From the NCBI RefSeq assembly GCF_000799735.1, contig NZ_JUHH01000001.1:806001-870000 (forward strand): 64,000 bases of DNA, given 5' to 3'. The stretch's first letter is position 1. Every line of letters starts with the position of its first letter. The stretch is from Methylotenera sp. G11 (GTDB taxonomy: Bacteria; Pseudomonadota; Gammaproteobacteria; Burkholderiales; Methylophilaceae). This document shows positions 9,599-18,972 of the stretch, in pieces. The notes under the pieces were generated by a model. That model was given only the letters and a program-made list of their open reading frames with translations, had not been told where the DNA came from and searched no databases. A program made the translations under genes and the position numbers.

Positions 9599-9636
9599 TT
9601 TTACCTGCTCTTTTCTTTTTTGTTAACTCTAATGTG

Positions 9637-11007
9637 TTACCGGTTCGGTTGACTGTCCGGCACCGTGATATTGATCCTGGTGCCATGGTTAGGTGAAGCG
9701 ATAATGTTAAAAGTTCCATTCAGTGCCTGCACGCGTTCTCGCATGCCCAGCAGGCCAAAGTGGGTCACCTGGTCCACCGCTTCCACATTCATGCCGACAC
9801 CATCATCTTCTATGCTCAATTGCAACTCTCCCGTTTCTGATTTAGTCAGCCGGATGTCTATTTTGGTGGCCTGCGCATATTTGAATGCATTGTTCAGCGC
9901 TTCCTGCACGATCCGGTAGAGATTGATGCTCACGGTCTCACCCAGGCTCCGCAGGTTTCCGGACTCCAGGTTCTCAGACAGGTAAAGCTGGATCCTGATG
10001 TCAGGATGCTGTGCCTGGTAATTAGACACGGCATCTTTCAATGTCTCTGCCAAGCCAAGGTTATCGAGCGAGCCGGGACGCAGCTGGCGGACGATATTAT
10101 GCATGCCGTCGTATATCTGGTTCGCCGCAGACACGATCACCTGTGCGCTTGATGCGATTTCGGGCATGCCGGCAGTTGTGCTGTTGGCTTTTGCCTTATT
10201 GGCAATGCCTACGGCAAAGGTTTTAATCGCCGTCACATATTGGCCAAGCTCATCATGCAGCTCACGCGCCAGGCTTCTGCGTTCTTCTTCGATATGCTTC
10301 TGGATCAGGAATGTCAGCTGGCGATTTTCTTCCAGCTCGCGCTCGGCTTTAAGCGAATCCGCCATGCGATTGAGGCTGTTACCGATGCGGTCGAACTCCG
10401 GCAGCGCAAGCCTGGGCAGGCGTGTACTCAGGTCACCCCGCTCAATACTGCTGATCGCAGCCAGAATCCGGTTGATCGGCCTGAGCGAATGACTGAGCAG
10501 CAGGTACACCATCATATTGATCAACAGGAAAAACGCCAGCCCGACCCATATCAGCTGGCGAAAACCGGACCAGGCCTCACGAATGGATCCGGCGGAACTG
10601 GAACTGATCACAAGCGTGCCGTAGCGTATCTTGCGCTCTACGATTTCCACCTTGGGCTGTACCAGTTTGATAAACCACTCGGGCGGGACTACATCGCTTT
10701 TGAAAGTGGATTCCGGCGAGCTGTAAATCTCGCGGCCGTAATAATCATAAAGCTCGATATGGCTGCTGCGCACATATCCCAGCGAGCCGAGGAAACTCTG
10801 CAGCACGATATGCGTAGGCCCCATTTCCGGGTTTAACGCCGAACTCACGATCACGGTATCGAGCAGCTGCACCGTCACGCGGCTGGCAGCCTCCACCCGT
10901 TCGCGGATCGATACGCGGGTATCATTGACCAGGATGGTGCCGACCACCAGTATAAAAGCCAGTGAAAGCAATGTGATCAGCAGATTTAAGCGAAAACGTA
11001 AACTCAT
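9637..11007 (-). CDS. NarX/UhpB-type sensor histidine kinase
   Basis: About 456 residues. There are two membrane segments (LNLLITLLSLAFILVVGTIL at the N-terminus; LIWVGLAFFLLINMMVYLLL near residue 160) around a periplasmic sensor of about 120 residues. HAMP follows (LRPINRILAAISSIERGDLS), then HisKA_3 with the phosphoacceptor His in RRSLARELHDELGQYV, then an HATPase with DDGVGM and GLLGMRERV. The open frame begins at a TTG at 11046, but the ATG at 11007 is the better start because it sits just before the first membrane segment. The signal sensed is unknown. Confidence 0.9.
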   Translation of the reverse strand: MSLRFRLNLLITLLSLAFILVVGTILVNDTRVSIRERVEAASRVTVQLLDTVIVSSALNPEMGPTHIVLQSFLGSLGYVRSSHIELYDYYGREIYSSPESTFKSDVVPPEWFIKLVQPKVEIVERKIRYGTLVISSSSAGSIREAWSGFRQLIWVGLAFFLLINMMVYLLLSHSLRPINRILAAISSIERGDLSTRLPRLALPEFDRIGNSLNRMADSLKAERELEENRQLTFLIQKHIEEERRSLARELHDELGQYVTAIKTFAVGIANKAKANSTTAGMPEIASSAQVIVSAANQIYDGMHNIVRQLRPGSLDNLGLAETLKDAVSNYQAQHPDIRIQLYLSENLESGNLRSLGETVSINLYRIVQEALNNAFKYAQATKIDIRLTKSETGELQLSIEDDGVGMNVEAVDQVTHFGLLGMRERVQALNGTFNIIASPNHGTRINITVPDSQPNR

Positions 11008-11081
11008 AAGTTGAAATGAAATCTCGACATGTGTAGAGTTTAACAACTTTAACCAATAATCAATATAGTGTTATTCATGAT

Positions 11082-11705
11082 ATGAATCCGTCATTTATCC
11101 CAAACGCCGCAATCGCCATCCAGAACACCATCCTGCTGCACGAATCAGAACTCGAATCGCTAGACCGTGCAATCGGCGACGGTGACCACTATATCAACAT
11201 GAAACGCGGGGCACAGGTGATTGCCGATCTGCAGCAGGAGCTGGCGACGCTGCCACCGGACGCCGCACTCAACAGGATCGGCATGAAACTATTGAGCACG
11301 GTTGGCGGTGCATCCGGCCCGCTGTTTGCGAGTTTCTTCATGGCGATGGCTAAAGTTATCAAAGAAAAAGGCGACACATCCACATCAACCGTTGCCGTTG
11401 CATTTGCCGCAGGCGTTGATTCAATCCGTCAGCGCGGCAAAGCCGATGCCGGTGAGAAAACCATGCTGGACGTGCTGATTCCGGTTGCCGCCCAATTTAC
11501 CGCAATGGCAGCCCAGAACGCCAGCAGCGAAGAAATCTGCACAGCACTTGTGCTCACGGCCGAGCAAGGCATGCTTGCCACTAAAGACCTGATTGCCACC
11601 AAAGGCCGCGCCGCCGGCCTGGGTGAACGCGCCATCGGGCATATCGACCCGGGTGCCAAAAGCTGCCAGCTCATGATAGAAGCGGTTTGCAAGTTAATAA
11701 AATAA
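11082..11705 (+). CDS. dhaL: Dihydroxyacetone kinase, nucleotide-binding subunit DhaL
   Basis: 207 residues, the usual DhaL length. The metal- and nucleotide-binding acids are in IGDGDHYINMKRG, and the second signature is DAGEKTMLDVLIP. DhaL works with DhaK to phosphorylate dihydroxyacetone. In the PTS form DhaL keeps ADP bound and is recharged by DhaM, but no dhaM lies nearby, so the phosphodonor (ATP or a distant PTS protein) is undecided. The gene precedes dhaK, the reverse of the common K-L order, with an 11-bp gap. It is divergent from the NarL-type sensor kinase, with 74 bp between the starts. Confidence 0.9.
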   Translation: MNPSFIPNAAIAIQNTILLHESELESLDRAIGDGDHYINMKRGAQVIADLQQELATLPPDAALNRIGMKLLSTVGGASGPLFASFFMAMAKVIKEKGDTSTSTVAVAFAAGVDSIRQRGKADAGEKTMLDVLIPVAAQFTAMAAQNASSEEICTALVLTAEQGMLATKDLIATKGRAAGLGERAIGHIDPGAKSCQLMIEAVCKLIK

Positions 11706-11716
11706 AAAGGCTCACC

Positions 11717-12706
11717 ATGAAAAAATTCATCAACAAAACCGACGATATTCTGGCCGAAAGCCTGAGCGGCTTTGCCCTTGCCCACAGTGACCTGGTGAGC
11801 CTTAACCTGGAACCCAACTACCTCACCCGCAAGCAGAAAGCCTCTGGCAAAGTGGCGATTATTTCAGGGGGCGGCTCCGGACATGAGCCGCTGCACGCAG
11901 GCTACATCGGCGATGGCATGCTCGACGCAGCCTGCCCTGGCCATGTGTTCACCTCCCCCACCCCGGATCAGATGCTGGCCGCGGCAGAGGCGGTACACGC
12001 TGGCAAAGGCATTCTGTTTATCGTGAAAAACTATGCCGGTGATGTCATGAACTTTGAAATGGCAGCCGAAATGCTGCCATTTGAATCAGCTACCGTACTC
12101 ACCAGCGACGACTGCGCCGTCATCAACAGCACTTACACCACAGGCCGCCGCGGCGTTGCCGGCACCGTGATCGTAGAGAAATGCGTTGGCAGCCTGGCTG
12201 AAACCGGCGCCGACCTGCAGGCCTGCAAAGCGCTGGGCGACAAAGTGAACAGCCGCACCGCCAGCATGGGTGTCGCCCTCACCAGTTGCACGGTACCGGC
12301 TGCCGGCCGCCCTACTTTCGATATTGACGACACGGAACTGGAAATGGGCGTAGGCATTCATGGCGAACCTGGCCGCAGGCGTGAGCCCATGCGCGAAGCC
12401 GATGCAATTGTAAACGATGTCGTGCATGCGATCCTGGAAGCGCTGAAACCCGCGGCAGGCAGCGAAGCACTGCTGCTGATCAACGGCTTTGGCGCCACGC
12501 CATTAATGGAGCTTTACCTGATCTACAACACGGCAGCCAGACTGTTCAGCGAACACGGCATCAAGATCACCCGCTCACTGGTCGGCAATTACACGACAGC
12601 GCTCGACATGGCAGGTGCCTCTATCACCCTGTGTCTGCTTGATGACGAAATCAAAAAGCACTGGGATAGCCCGGTGCATACCCCGGCATTAAGGTGGGGT
12701 GTTTAG
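11717..12706 (+). CDS. dhaK: Dihydroxyacetone kinase, substrate-binding subunit DhaK
   Basis: 329 residues from the ATG at 11717; the open frame runs further upstream into dhaL, but this ATG gives the standard N-terminus MKKFINKTDDIL. ISGGGSGHEPLH holds the substrate-site residues GSGH. The His that forms the hemiaminal with dihydroxyacetone is expected in the C-terminal domain near MGVGIHGEPGRRRE. The product, dihydroxyacetone phosphate, enters glycolysis. In a methylotroph this could recover dihydroxyacetone, but a specific role in formaldehyde assimilation is only inference. Confidence 0.93.
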   Translation: MKKFINKTDDILAESLSGFALAHSDLVSLNLEPNYLTRKQKASGKVAIISGGGSGHEPLHAGYIGDGMLDAACPGHVFTSPTPDQMLAAAEAVHAGKGILFIVKNYAGDVMNFEMAAEMLPFESATVLTSDDCAVINSTYTTGRRGVAGTVIVEKCVGSLAETGADLQACKALGDKVNSRTASMGVALTSCTVPAAGRPTFDIDDTELEMGVGIHGEPGRRREPMREADAIVNDVVHAILEALKPAAGSEALLLINGFGATPLMELYLIYNTAARLFSEHGIKITRSLVGNYTTALDMAGASITLCLLDDEIKKHWDSPVHTPALRWGV

Positions 12707-12786
12707 GCCAAAATCTCCAAGCACCTTCCGGGTACGCAAATCAGTACTCAAGTTCCAATTACCGCTCGTTTTCTGAATCGTTATTT

Positions 12787-13104
12787 ATGTCGCAAGAATG
12801 TGTAAAGTGCGGAGCCTGCTGCGCTTCTTTCCGGGTCTCCTTTTACTGGGGTGAAACCAGTGCGCATGACCAGGGCCTGGTACCTGTTGAATTAACCACC
12901 CCCATCAGCCCGCATCATGTCTGCATGAAAGGCACTGAACAGAGACTCGTGCATTGCGTAGCATTGACTGGCAAAGTGGGGCAAGAGGTGAGTTGCAGCA
13001 TTTACGGGCAACGCTCCAGCACCTGCCGTGAGTTTGAAGCCGGCAGCGAAGATTGCATCAAGGCAAGGAACATCCACGGACTGCCCGAGTTAAGTCTTGG
13101 TTAA
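12787..13104 (+). CDS. YkgJ-family cysteine cluster protein
   Basis: 105 residues from the ATG at 12787; the frame is open further upstream through dhaK's end but without family features there. The N-terminus has CVKCGACC and the C-terminal part has CSIYGQRSSTC, the Cys pattern of the YkgJ/zinc- or iron-chelating cluster family (old UPF0153). The function is not established; such proteins are thought to bind Zn or Fe. It lies downstream of dhaLK on the same strand and converges on glnE. Confidence 0.8.
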   Translation: MSQECVKCGACCASFRVSFYWGETSAHDQGLVPVELTTPISPHHVCMKGTEQRLVHCVALTGKVGQEVSCSIYGQRSSTCREFEAGSEDCIKARNIHGLPELSLG

Positions 13105-13210
13105 GGATTGCGGCTTCACCAAGCGATTGCAGGGAGAGCACAGCAAGGCGGGCATAGTAAGGTGAGCAAGCTGCCGACAGTCTCCGCCTGCCCTGCCGGC
13201 CTGCGCGCGG

Positions 13211-15931
13211 TCAGCCTGACGTAAAAACCTGCTCCCACAAGGCGATCACATCCTGTGCGTGGTGCATGGCTGCCGACGGCTCCATACTGATGCTGGCAGC
13301 GCCCTGCAATTTGAGCATGTGCTGGGTATGGCGATATTCACGGTAAGCGGCGGCTACGCGCTCTGCCAGGTCTGCATCAATAATACCAAGCGCACCCATC
13401 CGCCTTAGCAAACCGATGTTACCGATGTTGGCTGTAAGCTCCGCATGGCCTGGCGCGTGCAGCAAGACCAGATATTGCACCAGGAACTCGACATCAATAA
13501 TACCGCCCACACCTTGTTTCAGGTCAAAAACGCCAGCTTGCAGATGCTGTGCATTCCGCATTTTTTCGCGCATCGACAGCACCTCGGCTTTCAACTGTTC
13601 ACTGTCGCGCCGCTGCGTCATGACCTCGAAGCGGATGGCGTCAAACGCTTCGCCGATACCGCTATCGCCTGCAACAAAACGTGCACGCGTGATTGCCTGG
13701 TGTTCCCATACCCAGGCTTTATGCAGCTGGTATTCCCTGAATGCCGCCACACTGCTGACGAGCAGGCCGCTGTTGCCGTCAGGGCGTAGCTGTAAATCTG
13801 TTTCATACAGCAACCCGGCAGAGGTCAGGCTGTTGAACCAGTTGTTGATGCGCTGCGCGAAACGTGCGTACACCTCACCTGCATCCGCCGCTTCGTCATC
13901 GTACAGAAAGATAATATCAAGGTCGGATGCGTAGCCAAGCTCCTTGCCGCCCAACTTGCCGTAACCGATGACTGCAAATTTAGGCACATCAAGGTGTTTG
14001 CCGCGGACGTTAGGCCAGATCGTTTCCAGCGCCAGACCTAAAATCAGGCAGGCCAAGTCGCTCAGGTAATCGGATAAGGTCTCCAGCGCCAGTTCGCCGT
14101 TGATATCCTGCACCGCAAAGCGGAATACGTTGGCATGCTTGAAATGGCGCATGATATCCATCTGCCGCTCCACATCGCCATCGGCCTGGGCCAGCCTGTG
14201 TTTCAGTTCTTTGCGCATGCCGCTGAAATCAGGGGCGGCATATAAAGTACGCGTATCCAGCAACTCATCCAGCAGGATCGGATGCTGTGCCAAATAACCA
14301 GCCAGCCAGGGGCTGCTGCTGCACAGTTTCACCAGCAGTTGCAGCGCCTGTGTATGTTCTGCCAGCAACGCCAGGTAGCTGGCGCGGCGGCATATGCTTT
14401 CTATGAGGTCAATCACGCGCGTCAGGGTGACATCTGCATTTTTCATGCGGGCCGACTGTGCGATCACGTGCGGCATCACGGCATCAAACCGCTGGCGGCT
14501 AAGTTCCGGCAATTGCAGGTAGCGCGCGCTATGCTGCAATACTTCCAGATGCCGCAAAGTTTCCCCGGCGTCGCCAAACCCCATGTTTTCCAGCGCCGAG
14601 ATGGCCGCCGGCTGGCTGGTGGTGCCGTTCCAGATGGATTTCTCCAATTCAAATGCGTCTTTGCCGGCGCCGGTTTCATTGAATGTCGCATCAAAATGCT
14701 GCTGCACCTGGCTGCGGTAAAGATTCAGCTGCACCAGCAGCGCCTGCCAGTCGGGAAAATCCATGGCCAGTGCAATACGTTCGCGCGCTTCATCGGTTTT
14801 AGGCAGCTCATGCGTCTGTGCATCTTCCACATACATCAGCCGGTGCTCAAGGTTACGCAGGAAATAATAAGCCTCAGTCAGTTCACTGCATGCCTGCTCG
14901 GACAATATGCCCATATTGCGCAGCAAGGCGAGCACAGACAGCGTGGGCTTGATCTGCAGGCTGACATCGCGGCCGCCCCGGGTCAGTTGAAACACCTGGG
15001 CAATGAACTCAATTTCACGGATACCGCCGCGTCCGAGCTTGATATTGTCATGCATGCCTTTGCTGTTCACGTCACGCTGAATCTGCACTTTCAGATCACG
15101 CATGCTGTCAAACGCGCCAAAGTCCAGATATTTGCGGAACACGAATGGCTTGAGCAATTTTGAAACCGCTTCACCGCCGGTCACTTCACGGCCTTTAATC
15201 CAGGCGTAGCGCTCCCACTCACGGCCATTATTCTGGTAATAACATTCCAGCGCGTACAGGTTGCTGACCAGCGCACCTTCGGAGCCAAACGGGCGCAAAC
15301 GCATATCGACACGGAACACGAACCCATCCTCGGTCACTTCATCAATCGCGGCAATCAGCTTTTTAGCGAGGCGCGTGAAGTAATCCTGGTTGCTCATCGG
15401 TTTTTCCGACTGCGTCTCACCTTCGGATTCATACGCAAAAATCAGGTCTATATCAGACGAAACATTGAGCTCATAACCGCCCAGCTTGCCCATGCCGATC
15501 ACGATCAGGTGCTGCGGCTCGCCTTCGGCGCTGACCGGCTGGCCGTATGTCTGCGACAGCCAGCTGCCGAGATAATGAATTGCCGTGTTGATCGCGCATT
15601 CCGCAAGCTGCGAGGTGGTCTGCATGACCTCATGCAGGTCTGCCAGTTTATTCAGGTCACGCACGATGATGCGAGCCATTACCTGCCTGCGTAACAACCT
15701 GAGTGCCCGTTTCAGGCCAGGCTCATCAAAAATATCCTGTGCCGCCAAATATTTTTGCATGTCTTCTATCTTATAGCTTTTATGCAAATTTTCTGACAGA
15801 TCCTGCAGTAATGTCGCATCCGCTCCCAACATTCTTGCTAAAAACGGGCTGCAGGAAATTGCATGGGTGATATAAGCCTCATCATTAGATGGGATGCGGG
15901 TGTCAGAGAATGGATTATCGTGTGTTAGCAT
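13211..15931 (-). CDS. glnE: Glutamine synthetase adenylyltransferase/deadenylylase
   Basis: Bifunctional enzyme that adds AMP to and removes it from glutamine synthetase in response to PII state. The 906 residues hold two nucleotidyltransferase domains. One has GMGKLGGYELNVSSDIDLIF near residue 150 (deadenylylase half). The other has GYGKLGGKELGYASDLDIIF near residue 660 (adenylylase half). Both keep the two metal-binding Asp of the DxD pattern. The regulatory linker lies between them. It is slightly shorter than the E. coli enzyme. It is divergent from acs, with 112 bp between the starts. The 106-bp gap to the YkgJ gene holds GC-rich inverted segments but no clear terminator. Confidence 0.96.
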   Translation of the reverse strand: MLTHDNPFSDTRIPSNDEAYITHAISCSPFLARMLGADATLLQDLSENLHKSYKIEDMQKYLAAQDIFDEPGLKRALRLLRRQVMARIIVRDLNKLADLHEVMQTTSQLAECAINTAIHYLGSWLSQTYGQPVSAEGEPQHLIVIGMGKLGGYELNVSSDIDLIFAYESEGETQSEKPMSNQDYFTRLAKKLIAAIDEVTEDGFVFRVDMRLRPFGSEGALVSNLYALECYYQNNGREWERYAWIKGREVTGGEAVSKLLKPFVFRKYLDFGAFDSMRDLKVQIQRDVNSKGMHDNIKLGRGGIREIEFIAQVFQLTRGGRDVSLQIKPTLSVLALLRNMGILSEQACSELTEAYYFLRNLEHRLMYVEDAQTHELPKTDEARERIALAMDFPDWQALLVQLNLYRSQVQQHFDATFNETGAGKDAFELEKSIWNGTTSQPAAISALENMGFGDAGETLRHLEVLQHSARYLQLPELSRQRFDAVMPHVIAQSARMKNADVTLTRVIDLIESICRRASYLALLAEHTQALQLLVKLCSSSPWLAGYLAQHPILLDELLDTRTLYAAPDFSGMRKELKHRLAQADGDVERQMDIMRHFKHANVFRFAVQDINGELALETLSDYLSDLACLILGLALETIWPNVRGKHLDVPKFAVIGYGKLGGKELGYASDLDIIFLYDDEAADAGEVYARFAQRINNWFNSLTSAGLLYETDLQLRPDGNSGLLVSSVAAFREYQLHKAWVWEHQAITRARFVAGDSGIGEAFDAIRFEVMTQRRDSEQLKAEVLSMREKMRNAQHLQAGVFDLKQGVGGIIDVEFLVQYLVLLHAPGHAELTANIGNIGLLRRMGALGIIDADLAERVAAAYREYRHTQHMLKLQGAASISMEPSAAMHHAQDVIALWEQVFTSG

Positions 15932-15957
15932 AGTTTTTTTCAGGTAATATTACGTAC

Positions 15958-15973
15958 GTTACAAATATGTAAC
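15958..15973. promoter_or_regulatory. Operator-like inverted repeat in the glnE/acs divergent region
   Basis: GTTACA-AATA-TGTAAC is a perfect 6-4-6 inverted repeat 71 bp before the acs ATG and 27 bp before the glnE ATG. A further GTGTGTAAC half-site lies near 16013-16021. The regulator is not identified. Confidence 0.45.
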
Positions 15974-16043
15974 ATGTTCAATGTGGTCAAATACCGGCAA
16001 CATTTATTATAAGTGTGTAACAGCGATTTAAGGGGTTTTAAGC

Positions 16044-18020
16044 ATGTCAATTGAATCAGTTCTTCATGAAAATCGGGTTTTTGAACCAAGCGCCGATTTT
16101 GTAAAATCCGCCAACGTTTCCGGCATGGCGGCATACAACGCATTGTGTGCCGAAGCCTCTGCCGACTATGAAGGATTCTGGGCCAGGCTGGCCCGTGAAT
16201 TATTGATTTGGCACAAACCTTTCACAAAAACGCTTAATCAGGATAATGCGCCATTTTACAAATGGTTTGAAGATGGTGAGCTGAACGTTTCAGCCAACTG
16301 TCTGGATAAACACCTGAATACGATCCCAAACAAAGTCGCCATCATCTTTGAAGCTGACGACGGCAGCACCAGAAACGTCACTTATAAAGAGCTTTATCAT
16401 CAGGTTTGCCAGTTTGCGAATGGCCTTAAAAAGCTCAATTTGAATGCAGGTGACCGTGTCATTATCTATTTACCGATGGGCATAGAAGCCGTGGTGGCCA
16501 TGCAGGCCTGCGCGCGCATCGGTCTGATCCACTCCGTAGTCTTTGGCGGTTTTTCAGCGAAAAGCCTGAACGAACGCATTATCGATGCCGGCGCACGCGC
16601 CGTCATCACCTCTGATGGCCAGTTCCGCGGCGGCAAAACACTGCCGCTCAAAGCCGCTGTAGATGAAGGCATTGCCATGGGCGGCTGTGACAGCATTGAA
16701 AAAGTGGTCGTGCTGAAAAAAACCGGCCTGGAAATCGAATGGCAGGGCAACAACATCTGGTGGCATGACCTGATTGCTGGCGCGGCCGACACTTGCGAAC
16801 CTGTCATGGTGAATGCTGAACACCCATTGTTCCTGCTCTACACTTCCGGTTCTACCGGAAAACCAAAAGGCGTACAGCATAGCTCTGCCGGTTACCTGCT
16901 GCATGCCATGAACACCATGCGCTGGACTTTCGATATCAAGGATAATGACGTATTCTGGTGTACTGCGGACGTGGGCTGGATTACCGGCCATAGTTATGTA
17001 GCCTATGGCCCGCTGGCGATGGGTGCAACACAGGTTGTATTCGAAGGCATCCCGACTTACCCGAATGCCGGCCGCTTCTGGGAAATGATACAGAAGCACA
17101 AGGTATCCATTTTTTATACGGCGCCTACGGCAATCCGTTCACTGATCAAAGCTTCGGAAACCAACCCTGAAGTACATCCAAAAAATTATGACCTATCAAG
17201 CCTGCGCCTGCTGGGTTCAGTTGGCGAGCCGATCAACCCGGAAGCATGGATGTGGTATTTTGAGAACGTAGGCGGCAACCGCTGCCCGATTGCAGACACC
17301 TTCTGGCAGACCGAAACCGGCGGCCACGTGATTACCCCGCTGCCGGGCGTAACGCCATTGATCCCGGGATCATGCACGCTGCCCTTCCCCGGCATTGATA
17401 TTGACGTTGTGGATGAAACAGGCAAAGACGTGCCCTGGGGCACCGGCGGCTTGCTGGTCATCAAAAAACCCTGGCCTTCCATGATACGCACCATCTATAA
17501 CGACCCGGAGCGTTACAAGGCCAGCTACTATCCGGCAGACCTGGGCGGCAAGACTTACCTCGCCGGTGATGGTGCGGTACGCGATGCAGTAACCGGTAAC
17601 TTCACGATCATGGGTCGCATTGATGATGTATTGAACGTATCCGGCCACCGCCTGGGCACCATGGAAATCGAATCGGCACTGGTCGCCAACCCGCTGGTGG
17701 CCGAAGCCGCCGTAGTGGGCAAACCGCATGACGTAAAAGGCGAATCCGTGGTGGCTTACGTGGTGCTTAAAGGCACCCGTCCGGAAGGTGATGCCGCCAA
17801 GAAAATCGTGGCCGAACTGCGCGACTGGGTAGGCCATGAAATCGGCCCGATTGCCAAGCCGGATGAAATCCGCTTCGGTGACAACCTGCCAAAAACCCGC
17901 TCCGGCAAGATCATGCGCAGGCTGTTACGCACTCTGGCAAAAGGCGAAGAAATCACATCCGACATCTCTACGCTGGATAACCCGGCGATTCTGGAGCAGC
18001 TGAAAGAAGTCGTGAAATAG
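16044..18020 (+). CDS. acs: Acetyl-CoA synthetase (AMP-forming)
   Basis: Activates acetate to acetyl-CoA through acetyl-AMP. The 658 residues match the family (E. coli 652). The P-loop is [16 protein letters not shown] near residue 270. The catalytic lysine, which is the usual acetylation control site, is in [14 protein letters not shown] near residue 615. The W residue that limits the pocket to acetate is likely that in [12 protein letters not shown]. It starts a plus-strand run with a small EamA protein 18 bp downstream. Confidence 0.96.
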   Translation: MSIESVLHENRVFEPSADFVKSANVSGMAAYNALCAEASADYEGFWARLARELLIWHKPFTKTLNQDNAPFYKWFEDGELNVSANCLDKHLNTIPNKVAIIFEADDGSTRNVTYKELYHQVCQFANGLKKLNLNAGDRVIIYLPMGIEAVVAMQACARIGLIHSVVFGGFSAKSLNERIIDAGARAVITSDGQFRGGKTLPLKAAVDEGIAMGGCDSIEKVVVLKKTGLEIEWQGNNIWWHDLIAGAADTCEPVMVNAEHPLFLLYTSGSTGKPKGVQHSSAGYLLHAMNTMRWTFDIKDNDVFWCTADVGWITGHSYVAYGPLAMGATQVVFEGIPTYPNAGRFWEMIQKHKVSIFYTAPTAIRSLIKASETNPEVHPKNYDLSSLRLLGSVGEPINPEAWMWYFENVGGNRCPIADTFWQTETGGHVITPLPGVTPLIPGSCTLPFPGIDIDVVDETGKDVPWGTGGLLVIKKPWPSMIRTIYNDPERYKASYYPADLGGKTYLAGDGAVRDAVTGNFTIMGRIDDVLNVSGHRLGTMEIESALVANPLVAEAAVVGKPHDVKGESVVAYVVLKGTRPEGDAAKKIVAELRDWVGHEIGPIAKPDEIRFGDNLPKTRSGKIMRRLLRTLAKGEEITSDISTLDNPAILEQLKEVVK

Positions 18021-18038
18021 AAGTGAACCATACGAACG

Positions 18039-18473
18039 ATGACGACACCTCACAGCTGGTTTTTCTGGGCAATCATGTCGGCAGTTTTTGCGGCAATGAC
18101 TGCCATATTTGCCAAAATCGGCATACAAGGTGTCAATTCTGACTTTGCCACGCTGATTCGCACTTTCATCATCAGCGTCATTCTCGTGTTTTTTGTATGG
18201 TTTACCGGAAAATGGAGCAACCCGTTCACCCTGCCTGCTAAAACATGGGTATTTCTCGGCTTATCGGCACTGGCGACAGGCGCATCATGGATATGCTATT
18301 TCCGTGCTTTGCAGGTCGGGGATGCTTCCAAGGTAGCTCCGGTCGACAAACTCAGTCTGGTGCTCGTTGCCGTTTTCGCATTTACATTTTTAGGCGAGCG
18401 CCCGTCACTGAGAGAGTGGGCCGGCATTGCAATGGTAGCAGCCGGCGTCATGCTACTGGCGATCAGGCGCTGA
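18039..18473 (+). CDS. Small EamA-domain membrane protein (half-size)
   Basis: 144 residues with about five membrane segments and one EamA repeat, so half the size of a normal DMT transporter; it would need to dimerise. The repeat ends with VAAGVMLLAIRR. Family features are KIGIQGVNSDFATLIRT and YFRALQVGDASKVAPVDKLS. The gene begins 18 bp after acs and probably shares its transcript. Its substrate is unknown. Half-size EamA proteins of this type are common, so this is not a truncation. Confidence 0.85.
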   Translation: MTTPHSWFFWAIMSAVFAAMTAIFAKIGIQGVNSDFATLIRTFIISVILVFFVWFTGKWSNPFTLPAKTWVFLGLSALATGASWICYFRALQVGDASKVAPVDKLSLVLVAVFAFTFLGERPSLREWAGIAMVAAGVMLLAIRR

Positions 18474-18505
18474 TCATTGATTAGTCACAACAGGAAACCC
18501 GACAA

Positions 18506-18928
18506 TTGAATAAAATTCTCATAGGCCTTTGCCTGCTAGCCATGGCACCAATCGCTTCCGCCAAACCGGCATTCACCGGCCAGGATCTCAGCGGCATCTA
18601 CGACTGCACAGGCGATGACAGCCACGAAGGCAAATACAGCGGTACCGTCACCATGGAGCTTGTGCCCTCACAAAGCACCGGCCAATACGGCGCATATAAA
18701 TTCAAACTCGAAGTCCCTGGCTACGGTGCCTACCTCGGCCAGGCTGCCGCCAATAGCACGCATGCCGCCATGCACTTCACCCTGGCCGACCAAAACACGA
18801 AAGACTATGGCACAGGCATCGCCAGCTTTAAAAAGAATAAAACCGGTAAATGGTCTTTCAGCAAGTACTACTATGAACCGGAGTTCAAAGGTGGTAATTA
18901 CGGCACGGAGCAGTGCACACAGCGTTGA
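18506..18928 (+). CDS. Small secreted protein of unknown function
   Basis: 140 residues. The only start that preserves the signal peptide (MNKILIGLCLLAMAPIASA, cleavage after ASA) is the TTG at 18506, with an AGGA sequence about 9 bases upstream. The mature part of about 120 residues is Gly/Tyr/Lys rich, with two Cys (YDCTGDD and TEQCTQR at the very end) that could form a disulfide. I do not recognise the family. It follows the small EamA gene by 32 bp and converges on the 18973-19662 gene. Confidence 0.75.
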   Translation: MNKILIGLCLLAMAPIASAKPAFTGQDLSGIYDCTGDDSHEGKYSGTVTMELVPSQSTGQYGAYKFKLEVPGYGAYLGQAAANSTHAAMHFTLADQNTKDYGTGIASFKKNKTGKWSFSKYYYEPEFKGGNYGTEQCTQR

Positions 18929-18972
18929 TGTTTGTTGCTAAAAAACCAAAACAGCAGCATGCACATTGCATA

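Noticed and set aside
14282-15163. Long plus-strand open frame (293 codons) opposite glnE
   Set aside because: Antisense to conserved glnE sequence; Gln/His-rich composition typical of shadow frames; no start signal.
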